The position numbers and the translations under genes are program-made. Below the pieces are notes generated by a model. That model searched no databases. It was not told where the DNA came from and worked only from the letters and a program-made list of their open reading frames with translations. From positions 1 through 64,000 of the forward strand of contig JANTQA010000017.1 of assembly GCA_027625915.1 (NCBI GenBank): DNA of 64,000 bases. The letters are read 5' to 3'. Shown here piece after piece: positions 12,129-23,216 of this stretch. This DNA comes from Anaeramoeba flamelloides (taxonomy: Eukaryota > Metamonada > Anaeramoebidae). How positions within the stretch are numbered: the first letter of the stretch is position 1; every line of letters begins with the position of its first letter.

Positions 12129-12563
12129 AGTGCCGTAGACTGCCTAGGTTTTTTTTTTAATTTCAGAAATAAACCGAAAATTTCAAAAATTTTCGATTTA
12201 TTTCCTAAATTAAAAAAAACCTAACGGTGGTTTTATTGAGGTTTTCTGTTTTATTTTTTAAATCGATCGATTTTCCAAATAAACAGAAAACTCGAGAAAA
12301 CCTACCGGCGCTTTTCCGGGATTCAAAAGAATAGAGAAAAATCAAAGATTTCACTCGATTCTTTTAAATTCAGGAAAACCTAACGGCGTTTTTTTTTAAT
12401 TTGAGAGACAAAAAGAAAATTTATACAATTTTCTTTTCATTTCTTAAATTAAAAAAAAAACTAATGTGAAGGGCCTAGGTTTTCCAGAATTCAAAAGAAT
12501 CGAGTAAAATCTAAGATTTTACTTGATTCTTTTAAATCCAGGAAAACCTAACGGCAAGCAGGA
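12129..12563 (+). repeat. Palindromic modular repeat, locus 2
   Basis: The fullest copy: the head AGTGCCGTAGACTGCCTAGG, then the AAACCGAAAATTTC hairpin, the GGTTTTCTGTTTTATT / AAATAAACAGAAAACTC hairpin, and two rounds of the TTCAAAAGAAT...ATTCTTTTAAAT palindrome. It ends CCTAACGGCAAGCAGG. Same order of modules as locus 1, about 560 bases away, so one may be a tandem copy of the other. Confidence 0.82.
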
Positions 12564-12767
12564 GGCAATTTTGTTGAATCGCCTCTGCTCAACAATAAAA
12601 AAACAAAAAAATAAGAAAATTTTTTTCAAAATTAAAGTATCGAATTTATTCAATTATTCGAAATCGATTTTATTTCTACAAAATTGGATTTATTATTATT
12701 TTTTTTTTTCAGTTTTAATAATTCGATAAGGTTAATGTAATCAATTTGTAATTTTAATAAAATAGTA

Positions 12768-15700
12768 TTATTTTTGATCGGAATCTGTTATTAAATACGA
12801 TGATACACTTTCATCATCATTATCCAATGCCGATGAATGTAATAAATCTTCTTGACTATTTAAGCTATCGATGTCTGTATACCCCCTGCTATAATTAAAA
12901 CATGGGAATTTTATTATTTTATTGTACATAAAGGTACCAACAATTAATGTCACGAATCCACCTAATTGCAAATAACTCCAATTTGACCATTTTTCACCAA
13001 AGCCAGAGTCTGGGGAAGTGTAATAAACAACTATCAACGCTACCCAGATAAACAAAGTTCTCAAACCATCAAGAATGTTTCTAAGCAAAGCAGAACTAAA
13101 ATCCGTGATGACCATTCCAGTATAATTATATAATAGAATGACCACAATGTAAACAAAAGTGGTTCCAACCAAGAAACCGGAATTTCCAAGCATGACAAAT
13201 GTGTCAATGGAATCTTCTTTAAAACCAGATTTTTCTGGTACGTAATAAGCAATTCTATTCAAGTTATTTTATATTTAGTTAAAGAGATGATTTTGTATAA
13301 TTTCATAATTATTGGTCAGATTGAGAATTATAATAAAGATAAATCAAAGAATATTAACTATTTTTCAAAAATGTTGATTCATTTTATAATGTTATTGCAA
13401 GTACTTTTGAGTGGTTTTATATTATATTCTTTGATCAAAATTAAATTTTAATTGTTCGTTCAAAATTATTTTTTCCGTATTTTTTTTTCTTTTTTTTTCA
13501 TTTTTCTTTTTTGATACCTAATTCATTTGCAAAATTTTTTTTTATTATAAGATCTATATTCACTTGGTAAAAACGCGCTATTCGAAGGTTATTGAAACAG
13601 TGGGAAATGATTGTAGAGAAATCCTATTGGTTTCTATTGGGATTTTATTTGGATCTTCAATTTAAGTTCAAAATGAACTTTGTTATTTTTCTTAAGGGAC
13701 TAGTCTCTATTAATTTTTTTTTTTTGACCAATATTCTAAATAAGGAATCCTTATCTAGAAATATGTTTAAAATTGATAAAAAACAGGTTTTTTCAATGTT
13801 AGAACTTTTATTTCTTGTTTTTTTTTAAAAATTTTACAATTAGTCAAAAAAGGTGTATTTTAAAATTTTGTTTAAAAAAAATATCTTTAACGGATGAGAA
13901 TTTTTTGATTAATTTTGGATTTAATTATTTTCTCAAAATTAATATTTTGTCTCATTTTGAAAAATGGAAAAATAATTTAAAACTGGTGAATATTTTCTTA
14001 TTCACTTCTGTTCATCCAACTTGACTCTATAAAGAACTCAATTTGTTTTATCAATAATTACCTTTTAAAAAAATAGTTCTAATTCTTTTCTTTTAATTTT
14101 TCGACTCTGACAAAAACTGTTAGAATGGTAATTTGTGACAACTTTTTAAAACTTCAAATTTGACCAAAACAAAAGAGTGTAAACCCAAAAAGTAGATTCA
14201 TGAAAAAAAAAAAAGAATGGTACAAGGAGAAGAAACAAATCTTTTATTTTGAGTAAAACATATATTGCATATTTTTTTCGAATCAAACTGTTTTTATCAT
14301 GCAAATCCAAAAAAATGCTTTTTAGGTTTATTTTTCAAATTATTTTTTGTGTGTCTACCACAAACACAACAAGGTTTTGCTTTCTTGCTCATATTTTTTT
14401 TATTTTTTGTATTTTTGTGAAAAGTTGAAAAAAAGCAACTTTCAAAATAGTGAAAACATTGAAAAATTTTTATTTTCTATAAAAACAATAACTAAATTTA
14501 ATGAATGCCATTTATCGAGATTTCATTACTATACAAAGAAGTTTTTCACTTTTATTTCAAATCTAAGTAATTGGCAAAAAAAATTTTCTAAATCTCTATT
14601 AAATTTACCTAAAAAAAATTTAATAGAGACTAGTCCCTTAATAGATACCAAAGAATTTGGGTTTTCCATATTTTTATGAAAATCTATTGATTTGATTAGT
14701 TTGATTTCATATGGATACCAACTATTCTTTGGTGTGTATTATTCTACTTATTTCTTATTTGTTCTAAAAAGGTCACTTATAAAAAATAATTGATATTTGG
14801 AAAAAAATTTGGTACCCTTTGACAAAAAGAATAATACAAAATCCTTGCTTTGTAAATAAAATAGGTTATGGAACTATCACAAATTGAAGTAAATTGAATT
14901 GAATCGATTTTGTACAGAAAAAAAACAATTTGTTTCAAATTCAAAAAATTTAAGCCATTTGAAAATATAAAACAAGAAAAAGACTGATTATATTTTTTTT
15001 TTTTAATTTGAATTTTTTTAATTGACAATCTTTTGGAATTTTTTTATTATTGGGATACTTCAAAATGTTTTTTGTTGTTATTTGAATTTTTTCCATCAAT
15101 CCTATGTGATTTTTTTACTAAATTTGACATTTTTCCAAAAACTATAAAATATTAAGACATCACTTTTTGCACATGTGTATTAAGGATGTCGTGAATTAAA
15201 TAAATTCTAACTATACTCTCACAATACCAATTAATAGTGTTGGTTTAAGTGATCACGATCTGGTATTGAAATATTAAAATAATTTCTTTTTTGGTAAAAA
15301 TGAGTTTTTTGATTTTTATTTTTTGTTGTTTTGTAAAAGCTCAACTTACTACAGAGTTCTCATTAAAAGTAGTATTAGTATATCGAAAAATGATTGAATT
15401 TCATTGGGCAATTAGCTAAATATTTCCTAATTACTAATTGAAATGAAAAAATAACCGATAACTGATTTATTAGGTGTATTTTTAAGAGCTTAATATTGAG
15501 GTTTTTAAAACAAAACAAAAACTAAAAAAATACCATTTTTACCAAAAAAAGAAATTATTTTAATACAGTATTGTAAATTAATTGGGACGGTTATTTTTAA
15601 GACATTTTTTTTTTGTAAGACACTCTTTTTTATTTGAGACATTTTTCTTAAAATATTGTATTTTTTAATTGGGACGCTTTTTGAAAAGGACTTTATTTTT

Positions 15701-18634
15701 AAATTGTGACACTTTACTTCGGTTTGTGTTTTTGTTTTGTGTGGCAGATTTCTTTTTGAGATTGCGTTTTGAATCTCAGACAGAATTCTTCTTTTCATTT
15801 TTGTCTTTAGATCCCAATTCTGTTTCAATTTGCTTATTTTTTCTAACAAAGAAAAAACAGATAATAGTTGACTGTTTCTCAAATGAAAAAAATGAATACA
15901 ACTCCCAAAATTATATGTCCACTCGACAAAAAAATTTTGATGAGGAATATTTCATTTTTTTCTCTTTGATATTATTTTTATTTTGCTTTTCATTTTTTTT
16001 CTTTTTATTTTTATTTTTTACTTTTCTTTTTTTTTTGAATTTTTTTTTGTCTTTTTAATTGTTTAATTTTTTAATTTTTTATGGTTTTTTTGGATGAACT
16101 AAAATCGAAGTGGATTCTCTGTCTTTCTATTTTTTTGATTTGGGACAATTGATCCTCTAAATAAATACACTTTTTCATTGGTAAATATTTTTGGGTCCAA
16201 TTAGAAATGTATTTGAGACTGATTATGAAAGCAAAAGAAATTGATAAAAAAAGCATTATTCGAAAAGATCCCTTGAATGAGTTTTTTTTTTTTAGATAGT
16301 AAAGAAGGAGAGTAAATTTGTTAGGTCGTTTGTGTGTTGTTAATGGTTATTTTTACTCCAATAAAAATATTTGATAGATCCTTTCATTGACCTTTTATGT
16401 TCAGTTTTTGTGTTACTATTAACTGTTTTTTTTGTCCCATGTTAACAGAATTGTTTTTTAAAAAAAATGTCCCAATCAACAAAAATGTCCCAATTAAAAT
16501 TTTTAGTTGTGTTTAAAAAGTGTTTCACTTCAAAAATGTCCCAATTAAAAATTTCTATTTTAATAAAAAATTGTCCCAATTAAAAAAAAAAATGTTCCAA
16601 TTTTAAATTTATGTTTTACAAAAAGCTGTCTCAAGTAATAATGAGGTGTCCCAAATATTTCACTATACTGTATTTCAATTCCAGATCGTGATCACTTAAA
16701 CCAACACAAATCGTTGGCATTTTGAGAGTATACTTTGAATTCATTGGGTGTTACCATCCTTAAAATCCTTTGGATCTTTGCTGTTATTTCTTTTAAGATT
16801 TGCAACCAAAAGAAGGGCACTTTCACAATACCCTTTTTCGAGATTAATTCACCATAGAGTATGAAGAAAATTCACGGTAAATGAATAGAACCTTAATTTA
16901 TTGAAGAAAATTGTTTGTTCAAATTTTTTTTTCGGCAATTTGTTCCTCAAAACTTTTTTTTCCAATATTTTTCATATTCTTGAGGAATTTTGAAAAAGAA
17001 AGACTGTTAACTGTTGAGAGAAAAATGTTGGACACAGAAAAATGGTTGGACACCATTTTTAATTGGCAACATTAGTAAAATTGAAAATCAAATCCTATTG
17101 ATTACTAGGTGACTTTTAGATAAATCCAGGTTTAAAGGTGTTACAAGTTCATTAATCTGTGGTGTGTATAGAATACTGATTTGAATGGTTGATAACTAAA
17201 GTAGATCATGCTATTTTAACAAAAATCCAAGTTCTAGTAAAGTTTACTATTAATTCTGAAAATGGTAATTTTTAAACTTGATTTAGATTATAAGAGATAA
17301 GGTTTTGAAAAAGTAGAATCACATTAATCGTTTTTCTAATAAGTAGATTATTGTAATTTTCTTTAGTTATTTCACAAACGATTGAAATTAAAAATCATTT
17401 TCAGTAATGTTCCCAATTAAAAATGCTATCCAACCATTTTTCTGTGTCCAACATTTTTCTCTCAACAGTAAATGCAAATTAAACCAATTAAAATTTTATC
17501 AAAGTTCAATAATAAAGTGAGAGTGAAACGTATTCCCTAAAAATATCATTTCGAATCGATTTTGTAAAGGAGATCTTGGAAATTTTTAGAACGAATCTTT
17601 TCAAAAAAATATACTGGAACTTGAAATAAAAATTTTCATTTGATACTAGAAAAAAGACAGTAAAAAAAAAATCTTACGGAGAAGAGATCACAACACAGAG
17701 AATAAGTCCCCATAAGCCCTCAAAACCAACTATATGTGCAGGGTTAGTGTCTTCATAATCATGTAATAGGGTTTCTTCAATGCTAGAAAGTTAGTTAACA
17801 ATAGTAAAAATTGAAAAAGAAAAAGCAAAAAGAAAAAAACAATTGAAAAATCGCAAATTTGAGAAAGGAGTACCACCAAAAAAGTGTTTATAGAGAAAAT
17901 TTCAAAAACTTCAAAATAAGAACGAAAGAAAGCGGAAAAAAGATCATCTCAAAAAAAAAAGAGAAAAAACAGGAAAACCAAAATAAAAAAAAAAAAAACA
18001 ATCAAGATAATTCCTTTACGTACATTGTTTGTAAAGCTTGAATGAATTGAGCCAAAATCACCAAGATGATTCCAACGCCCCTTTCCACTGGCGAAAATTG
18101 TTGCCCTGTTTCGTCGTGTGTGCCTAAAATAGCTGCACAGCCAACGAGCGTTAATCCGATTGTAACGATTGAAACGCCTGCCCATTGGAATTTAGGGACT
18201 TTTCTTTTCCGATAAAAGACTGTTAGAATTGCAGAAAAGATCACAATTGATCCTCTTAAGAGTTGCCACATTGAAGCGGGCAAAAAAATCAAGCCAATAT
18301 TCATGAAGTACGTTGCCAAAAAGTCACATGTAGCGGGTGCAGTTGAAAGCTTTGCAAGTCTTTTCATTGACGATGGCTTTTTTGTTTCATCATTTTTTTT
18401 TTCTTTTGATTTGAGGAAAAGTGGAAATGTAAAACAAAGAACCATCCCCAAAAACATTGTTGCGTTTTGGTATAAGGGCTTATTAAAATAATGCTTTTTT
18501 CCATCCCGTCCGACGGCCTTGGTTTGAAATTGAAGTTTACCAAAGACAATACTACACGTTCCACATATTAGCATTATGATAACACTTGAGAGGATTTTTG
18601 TTTTGGAAACAGAATGTACATTTAAGTCACTCAT
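12768..18634 (-). CDS. SLC35F6: SLC35F6-like membrane transporter, three exons
   Basis: Exons 18634-18024, 17782-17678 and 13254-12768 join in frame to 400 residues, close to human SLC35F6 (371). The family belongs to the drug/metabolite transporter superfamily; human SLC35F6 has been placed in lysosomal or mitochondrial membranes. Exon 1 gives MFLGMVLCF, PATCDFLATYFMNIGL and SMWQLLRGSIVIFSAIL. Exon 2 gives IEETLLHDYEDTNPAHIVGF and EGLWGLIL. Exon 3 gives IAYYVP, EDSIDTF, LLYNYTGM, RNILDGLRTLFIWVAL and LGGFVTLIVGTFMYN, the most conserved block of the family. About ten hydrophobic segments are present, and the C-terminal tail is acidic. Splice sites on the minus strand: AT^gtacgt / ctag^C and CC^gtaaga / atag^A. 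The ATG at 18634 is the first in frame. Intron 1 is 241 bases. Intron 2 is 4,423 bases and full of TIR elements. Substrate unknown. Confidence 0.88.
13696..14637. mobile_element. TTAA-flanked TIR element (piggyBac-type, non-autonomous)
   Basis: Inverted termini GGGACTAGTCTCTATTAA and its complement, with TTAA on each side (13692-13695, 14638-14641). TTAA targets are the hallmark of piggyBac. The 942-base interior has only low-complexity open frames and no transposase motifs. It lies in intron 2 of the SLC35F6-like gene. The element at 33022 has a related terminus (GGGATTAGC). Confidence 0.72.
15274..15563. mobile_element. TIR element nested in the 15183 MITE
   Basis: Starts TTAAAATAATTTCTTTTT and ends with the inverse, continuing as GGTAAAAATG on both arms. 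TA flanks it at 15272-15273 and 15564-15565. It is 290 bases, with no coding content. The right-hand TA is also the left target of the next element. Confidence 0.75.
15566..16670. mobile_element. Tc1/mariner-like non-autonomous element, nested
   Basis: Termini CAGTATTGTAAATTAATTGG (left) and CAGTATAGTGAAATATTTGG (right, complement) are each followed by GGAC and flanked by TA. CAGTA...GGGAC is a usual Tc1/mariner start. Both subterminal zones carry repeats of GTCCCAATTAAA or its complement, about six on the right (16440-16610) and several on the left (15585-15715). No transposase motif is found in the 1.1 kb. It is inserted at the centre of the 15183 MITE. Confidence 0.82.
17011..17468. mobile_element. 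TIR element, TTGGACAC type
   Basis: Inverted arms of about 55 bases: CTGTTGAGAGAAAAATGTTG, then GACACAGAAAAATGGTTGGA, matched in inverse at 17405-17468. The right flank is TA and the left is AA, so the target looks like TA with one change. The 458-base element has no ORF. Same intron as the previous three. Confidence 0.78.
17505..17650 (+). repeat. Dispersed 150-180-base repeat R2, copy 1
   Basis: Shares AAAAATATCATTT, GATTTTGTAAAGGAGATCTT and CTTGAAATAAAAATTTTC with copies at 25076, 30104 (minus) and 46345. It lies in intron 2 of the SLC35F6-like gene. No TIRs or coding are seen; it may be a SINE or a terminal fragment of a larger element. Confidence 0.65.
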
Positions 18635-19328
18635 TTGGTATGTATTTGAAAGTGAAAGAGAAAAAAAAATAGTTTTCAAGATTTTCCTTTGTTGTAAAAA
18701 ATGGAATTGCTTACTTTTTTACCGCTAATTTTTTTTGTCACATTAAAAGCTGTTTTGCTTTTTAGTTGAATACTTTTTAAATTGGATATTTACAATGTGT
18801 ACTCAGAGAAATTATGGTGTCATTTTTGATTCTGATAAATCGGGTTTTAATTAAAACTAAGAAGATTATTTGTTGTAGTTATTTCGCAAATAATAAAAGA
18901 AAATTTTTATTGAGGGTAAAGTTATTAAGGTGAAAAATACTTTTTGAAATTGAAAACAAATTTTTAATTATTATAATACTGATTAAAAATTAAAAAACGT
19001 GTTTGTAGGAGTGGTCTCTAGAAACCAACCTGAAAAATAAGTACATTTTGAGAGAAAAACAAGAAGAAAAACTTAATTTTTAAAATTATACTGATAAATT
19101 GCAATATTTGTTTGGAAATTTTTACTTGATTTTCCTTTTTGGAATTTTTTTTAGCTCAGCTTTGAATAAAGTATTTTATATGGTCAAGTGTTAAGAAACT
19201 CTGTAAAATTGGTTGTTCTACAAAATATTCTTTGAACTGGATATTTTGATAAGAAAAAAGTAAAAAGATTTATCAAAATGGAAATTGAATTAAAAATTTT
19301 TTGAGATTTATTTGAATTTATCAGTATA

Positions 19329-19523
19329 AAGTCAGTTACACTTTTAAGACACAAAATTTCAGTGACATTTAAGGTATAAAAAAATCTCAAAGTAAGGAAC
19401 AAAATCTGGCATTTTTTTTTTACACAAATCATTTTATGAGAATTTGATTTTTAGTCTTAATTCGAGATTTTTTAGTGATTAAAATTTTGTTGAAAGTTTC
19501 TGTCATAAAAGTGAAAGTGACTT
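19329..19523. mobile_element. Tc1/mariner-type fold-back MITE, copy 5 (old)
   Basis: Same plan as copies 1-4 but diverged: the termini read AAGTCAGTTACAC and GTGAAAGTGACTT, still flanked by TA (19327-19328, 19524-19525). Length 195 bases. The sequence between the SLC35F6-like gene and this copy (18635-19328) holds no gene that I can support. Confidence 0.85.
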
Positions 19524-19854
19524 TATATAAATGAAAACAAATTATTAAATTCTATTAAAAACTAGGTTATTAATTATTAACAAAAAATATCAAAAACCGA
19601 TTTTTTAAAAAGTAACAAAATGAAAATCAAGAACTGAAAAAAGTGAATATAAATTCTTGAAATGGGTGTTACTGATTTTTTTTCTGAACTCTCACAAAAA
19701 AAAAAAGATTAAAAAGAGGATTTTTTAATTTTTACCCAATTTAAAATCTAAATATTAAAAAATTTCTTATTAAAAAACAGAATATATTTAAATATTGGGT
19801 TTTTTATCCCTAAATATAATTTTTTTGTGATATTAGAATAGTTGTATATTTTTT

Positions 19855-22470
19855 ATTGATAAAACTGGAGATGAGGGATTTGATAATAACTTTAGGCCTT
19901 TATCTATTAATAAAATTTTATCAAGATTATTTCTAAACTAAAATTCAAAATTTTTCGCATAATTAAAATGGTCCAAACAATCACAATAATACAATTTCAT
20001 TCAAATTGGAAATAATTTTGATTAATAATAAAATATGTAAATCATTTTTTCACTAATAGTTTTTTGTTTTCATTTCATTGCTAGAATTACAGTAACTGTT
20101 TTGGTTTGAAAAAAAAAATTTTTCAATGATTAATATTCTGCTAAAGTAATGTTGTTTCAAATAGAAGAACTCAAATAAAATTAGACAATTTTATCTAACC
20201 TTTTGATTGATCATTCTTCCTAATGGAATTTAAACAAATTTATCGATGTATTTTTTTGTTTTGCCCTCTCCAATATTTTGAACAGTGTCTTAATTTATTA
20301 GTATTGATAATTATTTGTTTTTATGTTTTGTGAGTATTGTAATATATAAAACATTGTTAAGATTTCAATCAGTGAATTGTTCTAATTTGGTATTTCTTCG
20401 AGAATTGATTAAATATATTTTTTTCAAAAAAAAAACCATTTTAGTGTGTTAAAATTTTGAATTAGAGTTTAGAAATGCTATTTTAACTAATTTAGTCTTA
20501 TTACGAATTTTTTTACAAATATTAATTCGGGTTGAGAAAAAAATATGATTCTCGTATTTTAGTATTAAATTTCTTAAAATTTTATAATAAAATCAATACA
20601 TATGACGAAAAGGAAAATGATAGCACATATATTATAATGATTGATAGAACAAATTTTTTTGATTCTATTAGTTGTAAAATAATTATAAAAACACTTGAAA
20701 AAATAATATTAGATAAAATTATTTAATAATTTTTATTAAAATATTATCAAGATAAATTTCTTGGTATATTACAAGGGGATGATATTGTCTCATGTCCTAT
20801 TTGTTCTTATTTCACATTTTCTTTTATTAAAAAAAAAAACATCGAAAAATCATTTTCAAATGCTATTAGATGATTTTTCATTCTTAAAGAGGATACGAAT
20901 ACTTTTAAATCAAAAATTAAATCCAAAATATGAAATTTTTATTGAATTTAGATTAAACCTTAATAAAGGTAAAAGGAGAAAATTACTCAAGATTTATCAA
21001 AAATTAAATATTTGGGTTTTTACTTTGATAAAATTTCACATTTAATATATAATCTGAGAATGGCAAAAGAAAAATTGAATAATTCAAAAAAAATATTCAA
21101 TAATAACTTATTAACAAATAATTTAATAGTTAGATTATATAAATCTTATATCTTTAGACAATTAACATACGGATTGAAATATATAATTAGAATATAGTAA
21201 GAATAAAGTATTTAAATTCCTGGATCAACACGATTTTGTACTGAAATATACAAAATAAATAGAAACACATCAATTCTTGTTTATAAAACAGAATTTAAAA
21301 TTGAAAATAGAGTAATTTCAATGAATAAAAAAAAATTTAAATTCAAAAATAAATAAAAAAAAAAAATTATCTCTCTCTTATTTTGAAATATAAATAATAT
21401 TTAATCATAGAAAAATGCAAAATTTTAAATGGAATTCAAAAAAATTTAATTGAACTAAAAAAAGAGATCTGTAGGTATATATATAATGAATTATTGGATT
21501 CTAAAAGTTAGGATTAAATGTTTCCCAAAATTTAGAAAGAATAGGGCAAAAAAAAAAAAAGATTTTACCTAATGGTTTTGAATCTTGTAAAAGTACAGCA
21601 AGATTTTTTTTTAATTAATGTAAACTGTAGTTAACCTATCCATAATTTTTTTTTTTTATTACTAATTCAAAAAAAAACACCAATTTGTTTTTCTTTAGTT
21701 TTATATATATTTCGACAATCAATATATTTTTCGTTAGGTTTTTTTGAGTTTTCTATTTATTTATGGAGTGTTCTCGGTTTTTTTATTTTTACTTTTTGAA
21801 ATAAACAGAAAATTTTAATAAATTTTCTGTTTATTTCGAAAAGTAAAAAAAAACCTAACAAAAATCAATAGATTTTACAAATAAATAGAAAACTCAAAAA
21901 AACTTAGAACACTTCACAAATAAAAGAAAAAACCTCAAAAAAACCTAGAAAACTTCACAGATAAAACAGAATTCCTCAAGAAAATACATTTATTTCACCA
22001 TAATCTACAGTACAAAACAGTACTTAAAGGCACCAAAAACTATTTCACAAGAATTTAAAATCAAAATTATTTATTTAAAACATAAAAATATTTAAATTAT
22101 CCATCAATTTCAAACATTCAAAAATCCAGAACATTTAGTAACCGCTTAAAATGAAATTAAAATTTTTTATTATTAAATTCAAATAACTTTTATTCTTTTA
22201 TATTTAAAATATAAAAAAATGTCAATTATAGAAAATATTATTTATGATTCTTTATGGGTATTTCCTTTTTTAACGAAATAATAGATTAATTTTTCAAAAT
22301 ATATTTAATAAAATAATTCTTAATGGATTAATTGTAAATCATGCAAAGTATGAAATTGATTTCATTAATTAATAATCATAGAAATAGATGATTTTACAAA
22401 AAATTCTGATAGGATATTTGAGTATAAGTGAAACTAAGGTGCAATTTACATACTTTGTCAATAATATATA
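19855..22470 (+). pseudogene. Decayed LINE (non-LTR retrotransposon)
   Basis: Reverse-transcriptase blocks appear in order on the plus strand: NNFRPLSINKILS (about 19880-19930), YIIMIDRTNFFDSI (about 20630), LGILQGDDIVSCP (about 20760), YLGFYFDKISH (about 21010) and LYKSYIFRQLTYGLKY (about 21140). A tail near 22150-22460 matches the LINE 3' ends at 29.8-30.1 kb and 55.1-55.4 kb and finishes in GTGCAATTTACATAC...CAATAAT. The polymerase catalytic block is not recognisable and the frame is broken many times. A modular palindromic repeat (about 21690-21990) lies between the polymerase part and the tail. No endonuclease domain was recognised upstream. Confidence 0.65.
21690..21990. repeat. Palindromic modular repeat, locus 3 (inside LINE)
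   Basis: Hairpin AAATAAACAGAAAATTTTAA / TTTTCTGTTTATTTC, with outer arms GTTAGGTTTTTTTGAGTTTT and AAAACTCAAAAAAACTTAGA. These modules also occur at 52677-53130. It interrupts the LINE. Confidence 0.72.
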
Positions 22471-23216
22471 TATATATAAAAGTATTTTTGCTTAAAAAAA
22501 AATATAATAACTAAATGACATTTTTATAGTATCAATTTTCATATTTTAAATTTGGTTTGCAAAATTTTTCTTTTTCTTTTCAAGAAGCTTTAAAAAAATT
22601 TTTTTTTGGATCAAAGGAAAAAAAGAAAAAGAAAACGAACCGAAAAAAGAAAATTTTACCTACTAAAACAAAAATTAAGCAAAGTAAAACAAAAATTTGA
22701 AAAAATAGGAAAAAAATGATTCTGATCTAAAAATTGAAATCCTTTTTTGAATAAAAATATGGGATAGAATCTCAAAACCACTTCCAATAACATTATAAAG
22801 TATGCCAAAAAATTTCAAAAATAGTTAAACCTAACAAAACTTTTGAAATTCTTTTGTAAAGTATAGAGAGAAAAATCAATTTTGATTCACAACTAGAAAT
22901 TGTAAGATAAAATTCTTAAAAAAAAAGGATGAAAAGATATGAAACAAATGATCATTTTGAAGATTTTGTATAAATAAAAATAATAGAAATTTAAAAATTC
23001 TGTCAGTTGTCTCTTTTTTTATTAATTAATGGAATTTTTTTAATGTAAAAAAACAAAAAAAATAAAATAGTTTAAAAAGATTTATTTTTTTATTTAAATT
23101 AAGAAATAATATTAAACTCAAATTCGATAAAAAAAAAAAATTAATAAATAATAATAATTCAAAACAAATTTTAGATATTTATATAAATGATAATGATGTA
23201 TATTTATATAAATATA

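Larger units (their letters stand above)
15183..16760. mobile_element. Palindromic TA-flanked MITE split by two later elements
   Basis: The arms at 15183-15271 and 16673-16760 are inverted copies: AGGATG...TATACTCTC, then GTGTTGGTTTAAGTGATCAC, GATCTGG and ATTGAAA. TA lies outside each end (15181-15182, 16761-16762). Without the two inserts at 15274-15563 and 15566-16670 the arms would meet at a central TA, giving a fold-back element of about 180 bases. It is in intron 2 of the SLC35F6-like gene. Bases 15112-15180 beside it resemble one terminus of the element at 55531. Confidence 0.82.

Noticed and set aside
13592-14679. Phe/Leu/Lys-rich frames of 69-110 codons
   Set aside because: Fall inside or across the TTAA-flanked element and reflect T runs; no motifs.
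15505-15882. 125-codon frame inside the nested Tc1/mariner-like element
   Set aside because: Crosses the element boundary, shows no DDE motif, and follows the TIR and subterminal repeats; taken as chance.
18635-18679. Upstream extension of the SLC35F6-like protein
   Set aside because: Begins at TTG, not ATG; the first ATG is at 18634.
20532-21197. Group II intron or retron reverse transcriptase
   Set aside because: The FRPLSI, QGD and YLG blocks and the C..C...H tail fit a LINE, and the host is a eukaryote with spliceosomal introns.
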